A stretch of 64,000 bases of DNA from Burkholderia cenocepacia. GTDB taxonomy: Bacteria; Pseudomonadota; Gammaproteobacteria; Burkholderiales; Burkholderiaceae. A program made the position numbers and the translations under genes. Positions 7,902-15,786 of the stretch are shown piece after piece. Location of the stretch: assembly GCF_900446215.1 (NCBI RefSeq), contig NZ_UAQZ01000018.1, forward strand, positions 1 to 64,000, in the 5' to 3' direction. The notes under the pieces are model-generated. The model saw only the letters and a program-made list of their open reading frames with translations, had not been told where the DNA came from and did not search any database. How positions within the stretch are numbered: the first letter of the stretch is position 1; each line of letters begins with the position of its first letter.

Positions 7902-9707
7902 TCACGCGCCCAGCCACATCATCAGGTGCTCGACGCCCGGCCCGAGCGCGAGCGCCGGCACGTAGGTCAGCGCGCCCACCAGCAGCACGGTGCCGAGCAG
8001 CAGCACGACGAACAGCGGCCCGTGGGTCGGCAGCGTGCCGCTCGTCACCGCGATGCGCTTCTTCGCGGCGAGGGAACCGGCGATCGCCAGCACCGGCACG
8101 ATCGTGCCGAAGCGGCCGAACCACATCGCGATCGCGGTCATCCAGTTGTAGAACGGCGTGCTGACCGTCAGGCCCGCGAACGCGCTGCCGTTGTTGTTCG
8201 CGGCCGAGCTGAACGCATAGAGGATTTCCGAGAAGCCGTGCGGGCCGGGGTTCGCAATGCCGGCCTTGCCCGCATCGGCGAGCACGGCGATCGACGTGCC
8301 GACCAGCACGAGCAGCGGCGTGAGCAGCACGACGATCGACACCATCTTCATCTCGTACGACTCGATCTTCTTGCCGACGTATTCCGGCGTGCGGCCGATC
8401 ATCAGGCCGGCGACGAACACCGCGAGCAGCGCGAACACGAGCATCCCGTAGAGACCCGAGCCAACGCCGCCGTAGACCACTTCGCCGAGTTGCATCAGCA
8501 GCATTGGCACGAGACCGCCGACCGGCGTCAGCGAATCGTGCATCGCGTCGACCGCGCCGCACGACGCGGCCGTGGTCGCGACCGTGAAGATGCCGGTCTG
8601 CGCGATCCCGAAGCGCGTTTCCTTGCCTTCCATGTTGCCGCCCGACTGCAGCGCGCCCGCCGACTGGTCGACGTGCAGCGCGGCGAGCGTCGGGTTGCCG
8701 GCCTGCTCGGCACTCACCTCGACGCCGATCGCGATCGTGAACGCGACTGTCATCGCCGCGAGCACCGCGACGCCCTGCCGGCGGTCGCCGATCATGCGGC
8801 CGAACACCAGGCACAGCGCGGCCGGGATGATCAGGATCGCGAAGATCTCGATGAAGTTCGCGAACGGCGTCGGGTTCTCGTACGGGTGCGCGGAGTTCGC
8901 ATTGAAGAAACCGCCGCCGTTGGTGCCGAGCATCTTGATCGCTTCCTGCGACGCAACCGGGCCCATCGCGAGCGTCTGCTTCGTGAGCGGGGTCGGCACC
9001 GTGACCGCGTTGCCCTTGTCGTCCTTCACCGGGTTGCCCTGCGCATCGAGCTTCGGCGCCGCGTAGGTGCTCGCCTGCAACACCGGCACGTCCTGGTACG
9101 CCTTCATGTTCTGCAGCACGCCCTGGCTCATCAGCAGCGCGGCGACGAGCGCCGCCATCGGCACGAGCACGTACAGCGTCACGCGCGTGAGGTCGACCCA
9201 GAAGTTGCCGATCGTCTGCGCGGTGTGGCGCGCGAAGCCGCGGATCAGCGCGATCACGACGACGATGCCGGTCGCCGCCGACAGGAAGTTCTGCACCGTC
9301 AGGCCGAGCATCTGCGACAGATAGCTGACGGTCTGCTCGGGCGCGTAGTCCTGCCAGTTCGTGTTGGCGACGAAACTGACGGCCGTGTTGAACGCGCCGT
9401 CGGGCGTCATCGCGCCGAACTGCTGCGGGTTGCCCGGCAGGAAGCCCTGCAGGCGCAGCAGCCCGTAAAGGAACAGCACGCCGAGCGCGTTGAACGCGAT
9501 CGTCGCGACCGCATACTGCTTCCAGTTCATCTCGGTGCCGGCGTCGACGCCGGCCACGCGGTACAGCGCGCGTTCGAGCGGCCCGAACACGCGCACGACG
9601 CGCGAACTGCCGTCCATCACCGCGCTCAGGTAGCGCGCGACCGGCACGGCCGCCGCCAGCAGCACGACGATGAACAGCAGCGTCTGCAACAGGTTGTTCG
9701 CGTTCAT
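7902..9707 (-). CDS. kdpA: Potassium-transporting ATPase channel subunit KdpA
   Basis: Channel-like subunit that binds and translocates K+ in the KdpFABC complex, related to the SKT superfamily. 601 aa, with about ten membrane helices. Selectivity-filter-type loops are visible, including TNGGGFFNANSAHPYENPT, and the first loop near TAVSFVANTNWQDY. The chosen ATG at 9707 (MNANNLLQTLLF) starts on the first membrane helix and overlaps the stop of kdpF as ATGA; the longer reading upstream would run through kdpF and is rejected. The overlap implies translation coupled to kdpF. Confidence 0.97.
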   Translation of the reverse strand: MNANNLLQTLLFIVVLLAAAVPVARYLSAVMDGSSRVVRVFGPLERALYRVAGVDAGTEMNWKQYAVATIAFNALGVLFLYGLLRLQGFLPGNPQQFGAMTPDGAFNTAVSFVANTNWQDYAPEQTVSYLSQMLGLTVQNFLSAATGIVVVIALIRGFARHTAQTIGNFWVDLTRVTLYVLVPMAALVAALLMSQGVLQNMKAYQDVPVLQASTYAAPKLDAQGNPVKDDKGNAVTVPTPLTKQTLAMGPVASQEAIKMLGTNGGGFFNANSAHPYENPTPFANFIEIFAILIIPAALCLVFGRMIGDRRQGVAVLAAMTVAFTIAIGVEVSAEQAGNPTLAALHVDQSAGALQSGGNMEGKETRFGIAQTGIFTVATTAASCGAVDAMHDSLTPVGGLVPMLLMQLGEVVYGGVGSGLYGMLVFALLAVFVAGLMIGRTPEYVGKKIESYEMKMVSIVVLLTPLLVLVGTSIAVLADAGKAGIANPGPHGFSEILYAFSSAANNNGSAFAGLTVSTPFYNWMTAIAMWFGRFGTIVPVLAIAGSLAAKKRIAVTSGTLPTHGPLFVVLLLGTVLLVGALTYVPALALGPGVEHLMMWLGA

Positions 9708-9796
9708 TCGATGTCCTCCGCGCGCAGCAGCGCAAAGACGAGATACGCGAACAGCAGCGCGGTCGACGCACCAGCCAGCCAAAGCATCCAGGTCAT
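9704..9796 (-). CDS. kdpF: Small membrane subunit KdpF
   Basis: A 30-residue single-helix peptide, MTWMLWLAGASTALLFAYLV and then FALLRAEDIE. KdpF is a known small stabilising subunit of the Kdp pump, sitting at the KdpA-KdpB interface. The peptide has one continuous hydrophobic stretch followed by the typical R-A-E-D/E end. Its stop overlaps the kdpA start (ATGA), and its own start overlaps the stop of a further small ORF upstream in the same way. Length and position fit KdpF exactly. Confidence 0.9.
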   Translation of the reverse strand: MTWMLWLAGASTALLFAYLVFALLRAEDIE

Positions 9797-9900
9797 GCCC
9801 GCCCCCCGCGACCGTATTGCGCGAGCGTGTCGCAACCGGCAAGCAAACCGAGGGTCAGCGCGGTGAAGAGCACCAGTGCGCCGATGAAAACCCCATCCAT
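9793..9900 (-). CDS. Uncharacterised 35-aa small membrane peptide heading the kdp operon
   Basis: A short ORF with a GGAGA ribosome site 9 bases before its ATG and a stop that overlaps the kdpF start as ATGA. The peptide begins MDGVFIGALVLFTALTLGLL and ends AGCDTLAQYGRGGRA: one membrane helix (about residues 4-21), a cysteine at 23 and a basic tail. It is the first reading frame after the KdpE-type operator, so it should be the first cistron of the kdp mRNA. No named family is recognised. It might be a structural partner of the pump or serve to couple translation into kdpF; either is inference. Confidence 0.7.
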   Translation of the reverse strand: MDGVFIGALVLFTALTLGLLAGCDTLAQYGRGGRA

Positions 9901-9984
9901 TTTTATGTTCTCCGTCGTCGAAATCGGACGACTAGAACCTTATGGGAACGCGCGTAAAGGGCGGGTCAAAGGTATCGGGGCGGG

Positions 9985-10001
9985 TGTAAAAAACGCGTAA
10001 A
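9985..10001 (-). promoter_or_regulatory. KdpE-binding site upstream of kdp
   Basis: On the minus strand this reads TTTACGCGTTTTTTACA. The E. coli KdpE operator, as I recall it, is TTTATACTTTTTTTACA, identical at 14 of 17 positions. It lies about 85 bases upstream of the first ORF of the operon. A possible -35 TTGACC follows on the same strand at 9969-9964, with a weak -10-like CATAAG downstream at a long (19-base) spacing. The operator call is strong by sequence and position; the promoter boxes are tentative. Confidence 0.75.
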
Positions 10002-10068
10002 CGCGCGGGGCGGGACGGATGCGAATCGAGGCGGGACGGACGGCGCCGGGGCGCCGCCCGCAACAGGC

Positions 10069-10093
10069 GCATGCCGGCGTCGCGCCGGCATGC
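10069..10093 (-). terminator. Hairpin after quinone oxidoreductase gene
   Basis: GCATGCCGGCG-tcg-CGCCGGCATGC is a perfect 11-bp stem starting 10 bases after the stop of the minus-strand qor gene. A second short hairpin, CGGCGCC-gg-GGCGCCG, follows at 10041-10056. There is no T-run, so it may be a processing or protective structure, or a weak terminator. Confidence 0.4.
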
Positions 10094-10102
10094 GGGGACG
10101 GG

Positions 10103-11077
10103 TCAGGGAACGAGGATCGTCGAGCCGGTGGTCTTGCGTGCTTCCAGATCGGCATGCGCGCGGCCGACTTCGGCGAGCGGGTAGCGCTGGTTGATGCTGG
10201 TCTTCACCTTCCCCGACAGGATCACGTCGAACAGCTCGGCGGCCGCGGCCTCGAGATCGGCGCGCTTCGCGATGTACGAGAACAGCGTCGGCCGCGTGAA
10301 GAACAGCGAGCCGCGCGACGAGAATTCCTTCGAGTCGATCGGCGGCAGCGGGCCCGACGCATTGCCGAAGCTGACGAAGTAGCCGAGCGGCGCAAGGCAG
10401 TCGAGCGAGCCGATGTAGGTGTCCTTGCCGATCGAATCGTAGACGACCGGCACGCCCGCGCCGTTCGTGATTGCCTTCACGCGCTGCGTGAAATTCTCGC
10501 GCGTGTAGACGATCGGGTGGTCGCAGCCGTGCGCCTTCGCGAGTTCGGCCTTCTCGTCGGAGCCGACCGTGCCGATTACGGTCGCGCCGAGCGCCTTCGC
10601 CCACTGGCATACGAGCAAGCCGACGCCGCCGGCCGCCGCATGGATCAGGATCGTGTCGCCGGCCTTCACCGGGTACGTGCGGCGTAGCAGGTAATGCGCG
10701 GTCAGGCCCTGCAGCATCACCGACGCCGCGTCGTCGTAGCCGATGCCGTCCGGCAGCTTCACGATGCGCTCGGCCGGCATCACGCGCTCTTGCGCATACG
10801 CGCCGGGCGGCTGGCCGACATAGGCGACACGGTCGCCGGCCTTGAACGCGGTCACGCCGTCGCCGACGGCCGTCACCTCGCCCGCCGCCTCCATCCCGAG
10901 GCCGCCGGGCAGCGGCTGCGGATACAGGCCCGTGCGGAAATACACGTCGATGTAGTTGAGCCCAACGGCGTGTTGCCGGATGCGGACTTCGCCCGCCTTC
11001 GGCGCGCCGACCTCGACATCGACCCACTTCATCACGTCCGGGCCGCCCGGCTGGTCGTATCGGATTGCTTTCGGCAT
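10103..11077 (-). CDS. NADPH:quinone oxidoreductase (QorA-like, zinc-free MDR)
   Basis: Cytosolic medium-chain reductase that transfers hydride from NADPH to quinones or related carbonyls. 324 aa, the usual length. It shows the family order: N-terminal GroES-like domain with VGLNYIDVYFRTGLYP and GMEAAGEV, then a Rossmann domain with AAAGGVGLLVCQWAKALGA (about residues 150-168) for NADPH. The structural and catalytic zinc cysteines of alcohol dehydrogenases are absent, as expected for Qor. The ATG at 11077 (MPKAIRYDQPGGPDVM) matches the family start. It is followed by hairpins and shares its strand with mgsA, 172 bases upstream. Confidence 0.9.
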   Translation of the reverse strand: MPKAIRYDQPGGPDVMKWVDVEVGAPKAGEVRIRQHAVGLNYIDVYFRTGLYPQPLPGGLGMEAAGEVTAVGDGVTAFKAGDRVAYVGQPPGAYAQERVMPAERIVKLPDGIGYDDAASVMLQGLTAHYLLRRTYPVKAGDTILIHAAAGGVGLLVCQWAKALGATVIGTVGSDEKAELAKAHGCDHPIVYTRENFTQRVKAITNGAGVPVVYDSIGKDTYIGSLDCLAPLGYFVSFGNASGPLPPIDSKEFSSRGSLFFTRPTLFSYIAKRADLEAAAAELFDVILSGKVKTSINQRYPLAEVGRAHADLEARKTTGSTILVP

Positions 11078-11249
11078 CGTTTTGCTCCTCTTCTGTCTGT
11101 CAGTCAGGAAAACCCGGGGCGCCGATGCGCGCGTCGCACCGATTCGTGCAGGAGCCGGCAGGCGCGCGTGGCGACGCACGATTCTCGCGCGTCGCCGCCG
11201 TCCGTGCATGGCCCTGCCACCGGCAGGGACAATCGGACGCGGCCCGCGC

Positions 11250-11642
11250 CTAGCAAACGTCCTGCATGTTCCGCGCCAGATCGTCGAGCAGCATCCGCGC
11301 GGTCGCGACGTTGGTCGCCACCGGCACGTCGTGCACGTCGCACGCGCGCACCAGCGCGGTGATGTCGGGATCGTGCGGCTGCGCGGTCATCGGGTCGCGC
11401 AGGAACACGACGATGTCGACGCGGCCGTCGGCGAGTTCCGCGCCGATCTGCAGGTCGCCGCCGAGCGGCCCCGACAGCTTGCGCTCGACCTCGAGCCCGT
11501 GCGCGGCCGCGATGCGGCCACCCGTCGTGCCGGTGGCGACCAGCCGGCATTGCGCGAGCGTCTCGCGATACTGGCCCGCGAGCGCGACGATCTCGTCCTT
11601 CTTCGCGTCGTGCGCAATCAGTGCGATGCGGGGTTTGCTCAT
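11250..11642 (-). CDS. mgsA: Methylglyoxal synthase
   Basis: Converts dihydroxyacetone phosphate to methylglyoxal and phosphate, a bypass of lower glycolysis. 130 aa. The family signature is clear: IALIAHDAKK near the start, TGTTGGRI (residues 42-49) for phosphate binding, SGPLGGDLQIGA (57-68), the catalytic aspartate in FLRDPMTAQPHDPD (81-94), and PVATNVATA. The ATG at 11642 follows an AGGAACTGGAG ribosome site; the longer upstream reading overlaps the SDR gene region. It may be cotranscribed with the upstream SDR gene, 55 bases away. Confidence 0.95.
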   Translation of the reverse strand: MSKPRIALIAHDAKKDEIVALAGQYRETLAQCRLVATGTTGGRIAAAHGLEVERKLSGPLGGDLQIGAELADGRVDIVVFLRDPMTAQPHDPDITALVRACDVHDVPVATNVATARMLLDDLARNMQDVC

Positions 11643-11697
11643 CTCCAGTTCCTTCGTCGTTCGGTTGTCGTTGTCGTCGTGAATCGAAAAGCGCGGG

Positions 11698-12477
11698 TCA
11701 GAACGTACCCGGATATGCGCCGCCGTCGAGCAGCCAGTTCTGCCCGGTGATGTAGCCCGCATGGACGCTGCAGAGGAACGCGCAGGCCGCGCCGAACTCG
11801 GCGCGGGTGCCGAGGCGCCCGGCCGGAATGTCCCTGGTGCGACGCGCACGCATCTCGTCGACCGTCACGCCCTGCGCCTGCGCCGACGCGGCGAGCGTCG
11901 TCGCGATCCGGTCGGTGTCGAACAGCCCCGGCAGCAGGTTGTTGATCGTCACGCCCTGCCCCGCGACCTTGCGCGACAGCCCCGCGACGAAGCCGGTCAG
12001 CCCCGAGCGCGCACCGTTCGACAGCGCCAGCACGTCGATCGGCGCCTTCACGGCCGAACTCGTGATGTTGACGATCCGGCCGAAGCCGCGGCCGATCATC
12101 CCGTCGACGGTCGCGCGGATCAGCTCGATCGGCGTCAGCATGTTCGACTCGAGCGCACGGATCCAGTCGTCGTGCGAGAAGTCGCGGAAGTCGCCGGGCG
12201 GCGGGCCGCCGGCATTCGTCACCAGAATGTCCGGCTGCGGGCACGCGGCGAGCGCGGCCGCGCGGCCGTCCGGCGTCGTGATGTCGCAGGCGACCGCCGT
12301 GACCGACACGTTCGCGCCGGCCCGGATCTCTTCCGCGGTTTCCTCCAGCGTGTCGCGCGTACGCGCGACGATCACGAGGTTCACGCCCTCCGCGGCCAGC
12401 GCTTCCGCGCAGCCGCGCCCGAGGCCCTTGCTGGCCGCGCATACGAGCGCGGTCTTTCCTTCAATGCCGAGATCCAT
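11698..12477 (-). CDS. SDR-family oxidoreductase lacking the Tyr/Lys catalytic pair
   Basis: Short-chain dehydrogenase/reductase fold, 259 aa. The nucleotide-binding pattern TGxxxGxG appears as CAASKGLGRGCA (residues 13-24), and NAGG (88-91) and NITSSAV (137-143) are in place. Counting from S140, the site of the catalytic tyrosine holds S153 and the lysine site holds R157 (ALSNGARSGL). The C-terminus ends with GQNWLLDGGAYPGTF as in FabG-type SDRs. It may therefore work with altered chemistry or as a binding protein. The ATG at 12477 (MDLGIEGKTALV) is the natural family start. Substrate unknown. Confidence 0.85.
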   Translation of the reverse strand: MDLGIEGKTALVCAASKGLGRGCAEALAAEGVNLVIVARTRDTLEETAEEIRAGANVSVTAVACDITTPDGRAAALAACPQPDILVTNAGGPPPGDFRDFSHDDWIRALESNMLTPIELIRATVDGMIGRGFGRIVNITSSAVKAPIDVLALSNGARSGLTGFVAGLSRKVAGQGVTINNLLPGLFDTDRIATTLAASAQAQGVTVDEMRARRTRDIPAGRLGTRAEFGAACAFLCSVHAGYITGQNWLLDGGAYPGTF

Positions 12478-12685
12478 CGTCGCTTCCCTGGTGGCGCGCG
12501 TGCCGGCGCGGCCCCGTGTGGCCGCCGACGGGCGGGCGAACGGGCGTGCGCGGCACGCGGATTGTCGTGAGACGTCGATAATATCCGGATCGCGCGGCGC
12601 GCCTTGGTAAAATTGCGGCCATAAGCGACGGCCGGCCCGTGCCCGCCGCCGCCCCGATCCCCTTTTGCCGCCAAGGCACCCCGTC

Positions 12686-13336
12686 ATGAAACAGGACAGC
12701 CGTTTCCCGAACCTCTTCATCACCGATCACCCGCTGATCCAGCACAAGCTCACGCACATGCGCGACAAGGACACGTCCACGCGCACGTTCCGCGAACTGC
12801 TGCGCGAGATCACGCTGCTGATGGGCTACGAGATCACCCGCAACCTGCCGATCACGACCAAGCGGGTCGAAACCCCGCTGGTGGCGGTCGACGCGCCGGT
12901 GATCGCGGGCAAGAAGCTCGCGATCGTGCCCGTGCTGCGCGCGGGCATCGGGATGTCGGACGGCCTGCTCGACCTGGTGCCGTCCGCGCGCGTCGGCCAC
13001 ATCGGCGTGTACCGCGCCGACGACCACCGCCCGGTCGAATACCTGGTGCGCCTGCCTGACCTGGAAGACCGCATCTTCATCCTGTGCGACCCGATGGTCG
13101 CGACCGGCTATTCGGCCGTGCACGCGGTCGACGTGCTCAAGCGCCGCAACGTGCCGGCCGCGAACATCATGTTCGTCGCGCTGGTCGCCGCGCCCGAGGG
13201 CGTGCAGGTGTTCCAGGACGCGCACCCGGACGTGAAGCTGTTCGTCGCGTCGCTCGACTCGCACCTGAACGAGCACGCGTACATCGTGCCGGGCCTGGGC
13301 GACGCGGGCGACCGCCTGTTCGGCACCAAGAACTGA
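12686..13336 (+). CDS. upp: Uracil phosphoribosyltransferase
   Basis: Salvage enzyme that makes UMP from uracil and PRPP. 216 aa, family length. It carries the type I PRTase features: PVLRAGIGMSDGLL for uracil-site and PRPP interactions, DPMVATGYSAVHAVDVL (the PRPP-binding DPMLATG loop, here with V), and the C-terminal VPGLGDAGDRLFGTKN uracil-binding end. The ATG at 12686 gives the canonical MKQDSRFPNLFITDHPLIQHKL. A -10-like TAAAAT lies about 75 bases upstream near 12607. It is divergent from the SDR gene. Confidence 0.97.
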   Translation: MKQDSRFPNLFITDHPLIQHKLTHMRDKDTSTRTFRELLREITLLMGYEITRNLPITTKRVETPLVAVDAPVIAGKKLAIVPVLRAGIGMSDGLLDLVPSARVGHIGVYRADDHRPVEYLVRLPDLEDRIFILCDPMVATGYSAVHAVDVLKRRNVPAANIMFVALVAAPEGVQVFQDAHPDVKLFVASLDSHLNEHAYIVPGLGDAGDRLFGTKN

Positions 13337-13554
13337 CTCGCCGGCGCCGCCTGCCGCGCGGCCCGGCGCGCCGCGACGGCCGCCCCGGCCGTTCGGCCAT
13401 GCGCGGCGGCCCCGAACCGGCGGTCGCCGCGTGATAAAATCACGATCCACTCGACACGCGCGGCCCCGCGGCTTCATGCCCGCCGAAACGGCCGCCGATT
13501 CAACGACACACTGAAACAATCGCCCGCGCTGCGCGCCCGGGCACGGAGAAAGGT

Positions 13555-14283
13555 ATGGCTGGTCATTCGAAATGGGCCAACATCAAGCATAAGAAGGCTG
13601 CGGCCGACGCGAAGCGCGGCAAAATCTGGACCCGCCTGATCAAGGAAATCCAGGTCGCGGCGCGCCTCGGCGGCGGCGACGTCAACTCGAACCCGCGCCT
13701 GCGTCTCGCGGTCGACAAGGCAGCCGACGCGAACATGCCGAAGGACAACGTCAAGCGCGCGATCGATCGCGGCGTCGGCGGCGCGGACGGCGCGAACTAC
13801 GAAGAAATCCGGTACGAAGGCTACGGCATCAGCGGCGCGGCGATCATCGTCGACACGCTGACCGACAACCGCACCCGCACGGTCGCGGAAGTGCGCCACG
13901 CGTTCTCGAAGTTCGGCGGCAACATGGGCACCGACGGCTCGGTCGCGTTCATGTTCGATCACGTCGGCCAGTTCCTGTTCGCGCCCGGCACGTCGGAAGA
14001 CGCGCTGATGGAAGCCGCGCTCGAAGCCGGTGCGAACGACGTGAACACGAACGACGACGGTTCGATCGAGGTGCTGTGCGACTGGCAGGCATTCTCGGCG
14101 GTGAAGGACGCGCTCGAAGCCGCCGGTTTCAAGGCCGAACTCGCCGAAGTGACGATGAAGCCGCAGAACGAAGTCGAATTCACCGGCGACGACGCGGCGA
14201 AGATGCAGAAGCTCCTGGACGCGCTCGAGAACCTCGACGACGTGCAGGACGTGTATACGAACGCCGTCATCGTCGAGGAATGA
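13555..14283 (+). CDS. yebC: YebC/PmpR-family regulatory protein
   Basis: Cytosolic YebC family protein, described as a transcriptional regulator in some bacteria and, more recently, as a translation factor helping proline-rich synthesis. 242 aa. It begins MAGHSKWANIKHKKAAADAK, the invariant family N-terminus, and continues with the three-domain pattern including NPRLRLAVDKAADANMPKDN and YEGYG. GAGAAAGG stands just before the ATG. Upstream, GTGATAAAATCAC contains a -10-like TAAAAT. It is followed 104 bases later by purD on the same strand. Confidence 0.96.
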   Translation: MAGHSKWANIKHKKAAADAKRGKIWTRLIKEIQVAARLGGGDVNSNPRLRLAVDKAADANMPKDNVKRAIDRGVGGADGANYEEIRYEGYGISGAAIIVDTLTDNRTRTVAEVRHAFSKFGGNMGTDGSVAFMFDHVGQFLFAPGTSEDALMEAALEAGANDVNTNDDGSIEVLCDWQAFSAVKDALEAAGFKAELAEVTMKPQNEVEFTGDDAAKMQKLLDALENLDDVQDVYTNAVIVEE

Positions 14284-14387
14284 GATGCCGGCCGCCGCGC
14301 ACCTGTCGCGGCGGCGGCCCGACCGATTCCGCGGCCGGCGCGCCTGAGCGTGCCGGCCGCCCTGTTTTCTAGTCTGCGGGGAATCCC

Positions 14388-15668
14388 ATGAAACTACTCG
14401 TCGTCGGTTCCGGCGGCCGCGAACATGCACTGGCGTGGAAGCTCGCGCAGTCGCCGCGCGTCCAGATGGTCTACGTCGCGCCCGGCAATGGCGGCACGGC
14501 GCAGGACGAGCGTCTGAAGAACGTCGACATCACGTCGCTCGACGAACTCGCCGATTTCGCGGAACGCGAAGGCGTCGCGTTCACGCTCGTCGGGCCGGAA
14601 GCGCCGCTCGCGGCCGGCATCGTCAACCTGTTCCGCGCACGCGGCCTGAAGGTGTTCGGCCCGACCCGCGAAGCCGCGCAGCTCGAAAGCTCGAAGGATT
14701 TCGCGAAGGCGTTCATGAAGCGCCACAACATTCCGACCGCCGACTACGAAACCTTCTCCGATGCGGCCGCCGCCCACGCGTACCTCGACGCGAAGGGCGC
14801 GCCGATCGTCGTGAAGGCCGACGGCCTCGCGGCCGGCAAGGGCGTCGTCGTCGCGATGACGCTCGAAGAGGCGCATGCGGCCGTCGACATGATGCTGTCG
14901 GGCAACAAGCTCGGCGATGCCGGCGCGCGCGTCGTGATCGAGGAATTCCTCGATGGCGAGGAAGCCAGCTTCATCGTGATGGTCGACGGCAAGCACGCGC
15001 TGGCACTGGCTTCCAGCCAGGACCACAAGCGCCTGCTCGACGAGGATCGCGGCCCGAACACCGGCGGCATGGGCGCGTATTCGCCCGCGCCGATCGTCAC
15101 GCCGCAGATGCACGCACGCGTGATGCGCGAGATCATCATGCCGACCGTGCGCGGGATGGAGAAGGACGGCATCCGCTTCACCGGCTTCCTGTACGCGGGC
15201 CTGATGATCGACAAGGACGGCAATCCGCGCACGCTCGAGTTCAACTGCCGGATGGGCGACCCGGAAACGCAGCCGATCATGGCGCGCCTGAAGAGCGATT
15301 TCTCGAAGGTCGTCGAACAGGCGATTGCGGGCACGCTCGACACGGTCGAGCTCGACTGGGATCGCCGCACCGCGCTCGGCGTCGTGCTGGCCGCGCACGG
15401 GTACCCGGACGCGCCGCGCAAGGGCGACCGCATCAACGGGATCCCGGCCGAAACCGAACAGGCCGTGACGTTCCATGCGGGCACGACGCTCGCCGACGGC
15501 GACAAGCTCGTGACGTCCGGCGGCCGCGTGCTGTGCGTGGTCGGCCTCGCCGATTCGGTGCGCGAAGCGCAGCAGCATGCGTACGACACGATCAACCAGA
15601 TCAACTTCGAAGGCATGCAGTACCGCCGCGACATCGGCTTCCGCGCGCTCAACCGCAAGAGCGCGTGA
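14388..15668 (+). CDS. purD: Phosphoribosylamine-glycine ligase
   Basis: GAR synthetase, second step of purine synthesis: joins 5-phosphoribosylamine and glycine using ATP. 426 aa, usual length. N-terminal pre-ATP-grasp domain begins MKLLVVGSGGREHALAWKL. The ATP-grasp part shows KADGLAAGKGVVVA (about residues 142-155), EEFLDGEEAS, GGMGAYSPAP and the metal-binding EFNCRMGDPETQ (about 284-295). A GGGGAA ribosome site precedes the ATG. Housekeeping; placed between yebC and hemF. Confidence 0.98.
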   Translation: MKLLVVGSGGREHALAWKLAQSPRVQMVYVAPGNGGTAQDERLKNVDITSLDELADFAEREGVAFTLVGPEAPLAAGIVNLFRARGLKVFGPTREAAQLESSKDFAKAFMKRHNIPTADYETFSDAAAAHAYLDAKGAPIVVKADGLAAGKGVVVAMTLEEAHAAVDMMLSGNKLGDAGARVVIEEFLDGEEASFIVMVDGKHALALASSQDHKRLLDEDRGPNTGGMGAYSPAPIVTPQMHARVMREIIMPTVRGMEKDGIRFTGFLYAGLMIDKDGNPRTLEFNCRMGDPETQPIMARLKSDFSKVVEQAIAGTLDTVELDWDRRTALGVVLAAHGYPDAPRKGDRINGIPAETEQAVTFHAGTTLADGDKLVTSGGRVLCVVGLADSVREAQQHAYDTINQINFEGMQYRRDIGFRALNRKSA

Positions 15669-15752
15669 CGTCGCCATCGCCGCCCCGCGCCCGCGCGGCG
15701 GCGGCCCCTCTGCCGGGGTTCGATAGAATGCCCGGCAGACGCTTTTTTTACG

Positions 15753-15773
15753 GCCCCCGCGTCAGGCGGGGGC
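15753..15773 (+). promoter_or_regulatory. Hairpin in the hemF leader overlapping the likely ribosome site
   Basis: GCCCCCGC-gtcag-GCGGGGGC is a perfect 8-bp stem that ends 13 bases before the hemF ATG. The G-run in its right arm (GGGGG) is the only purine-rich stretch that could act as ribosome-binding site, so the stem could hide it. A run of seven T lies just upstream at 15743-15749, and a -10-like TAGAAT is at 15724-15729. Confidence 0.4.
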
Positions 15774-15786
15774 AGCCAGTCCAGAC

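Noticed and set aside
5736..9866. Open frame of 1376 codons antisense to kdpB and kdpA
   Set aside because: No domains, extreme Arg/Asp/His content, and the opposite strand holds textbook pump genes. Shadow frame.
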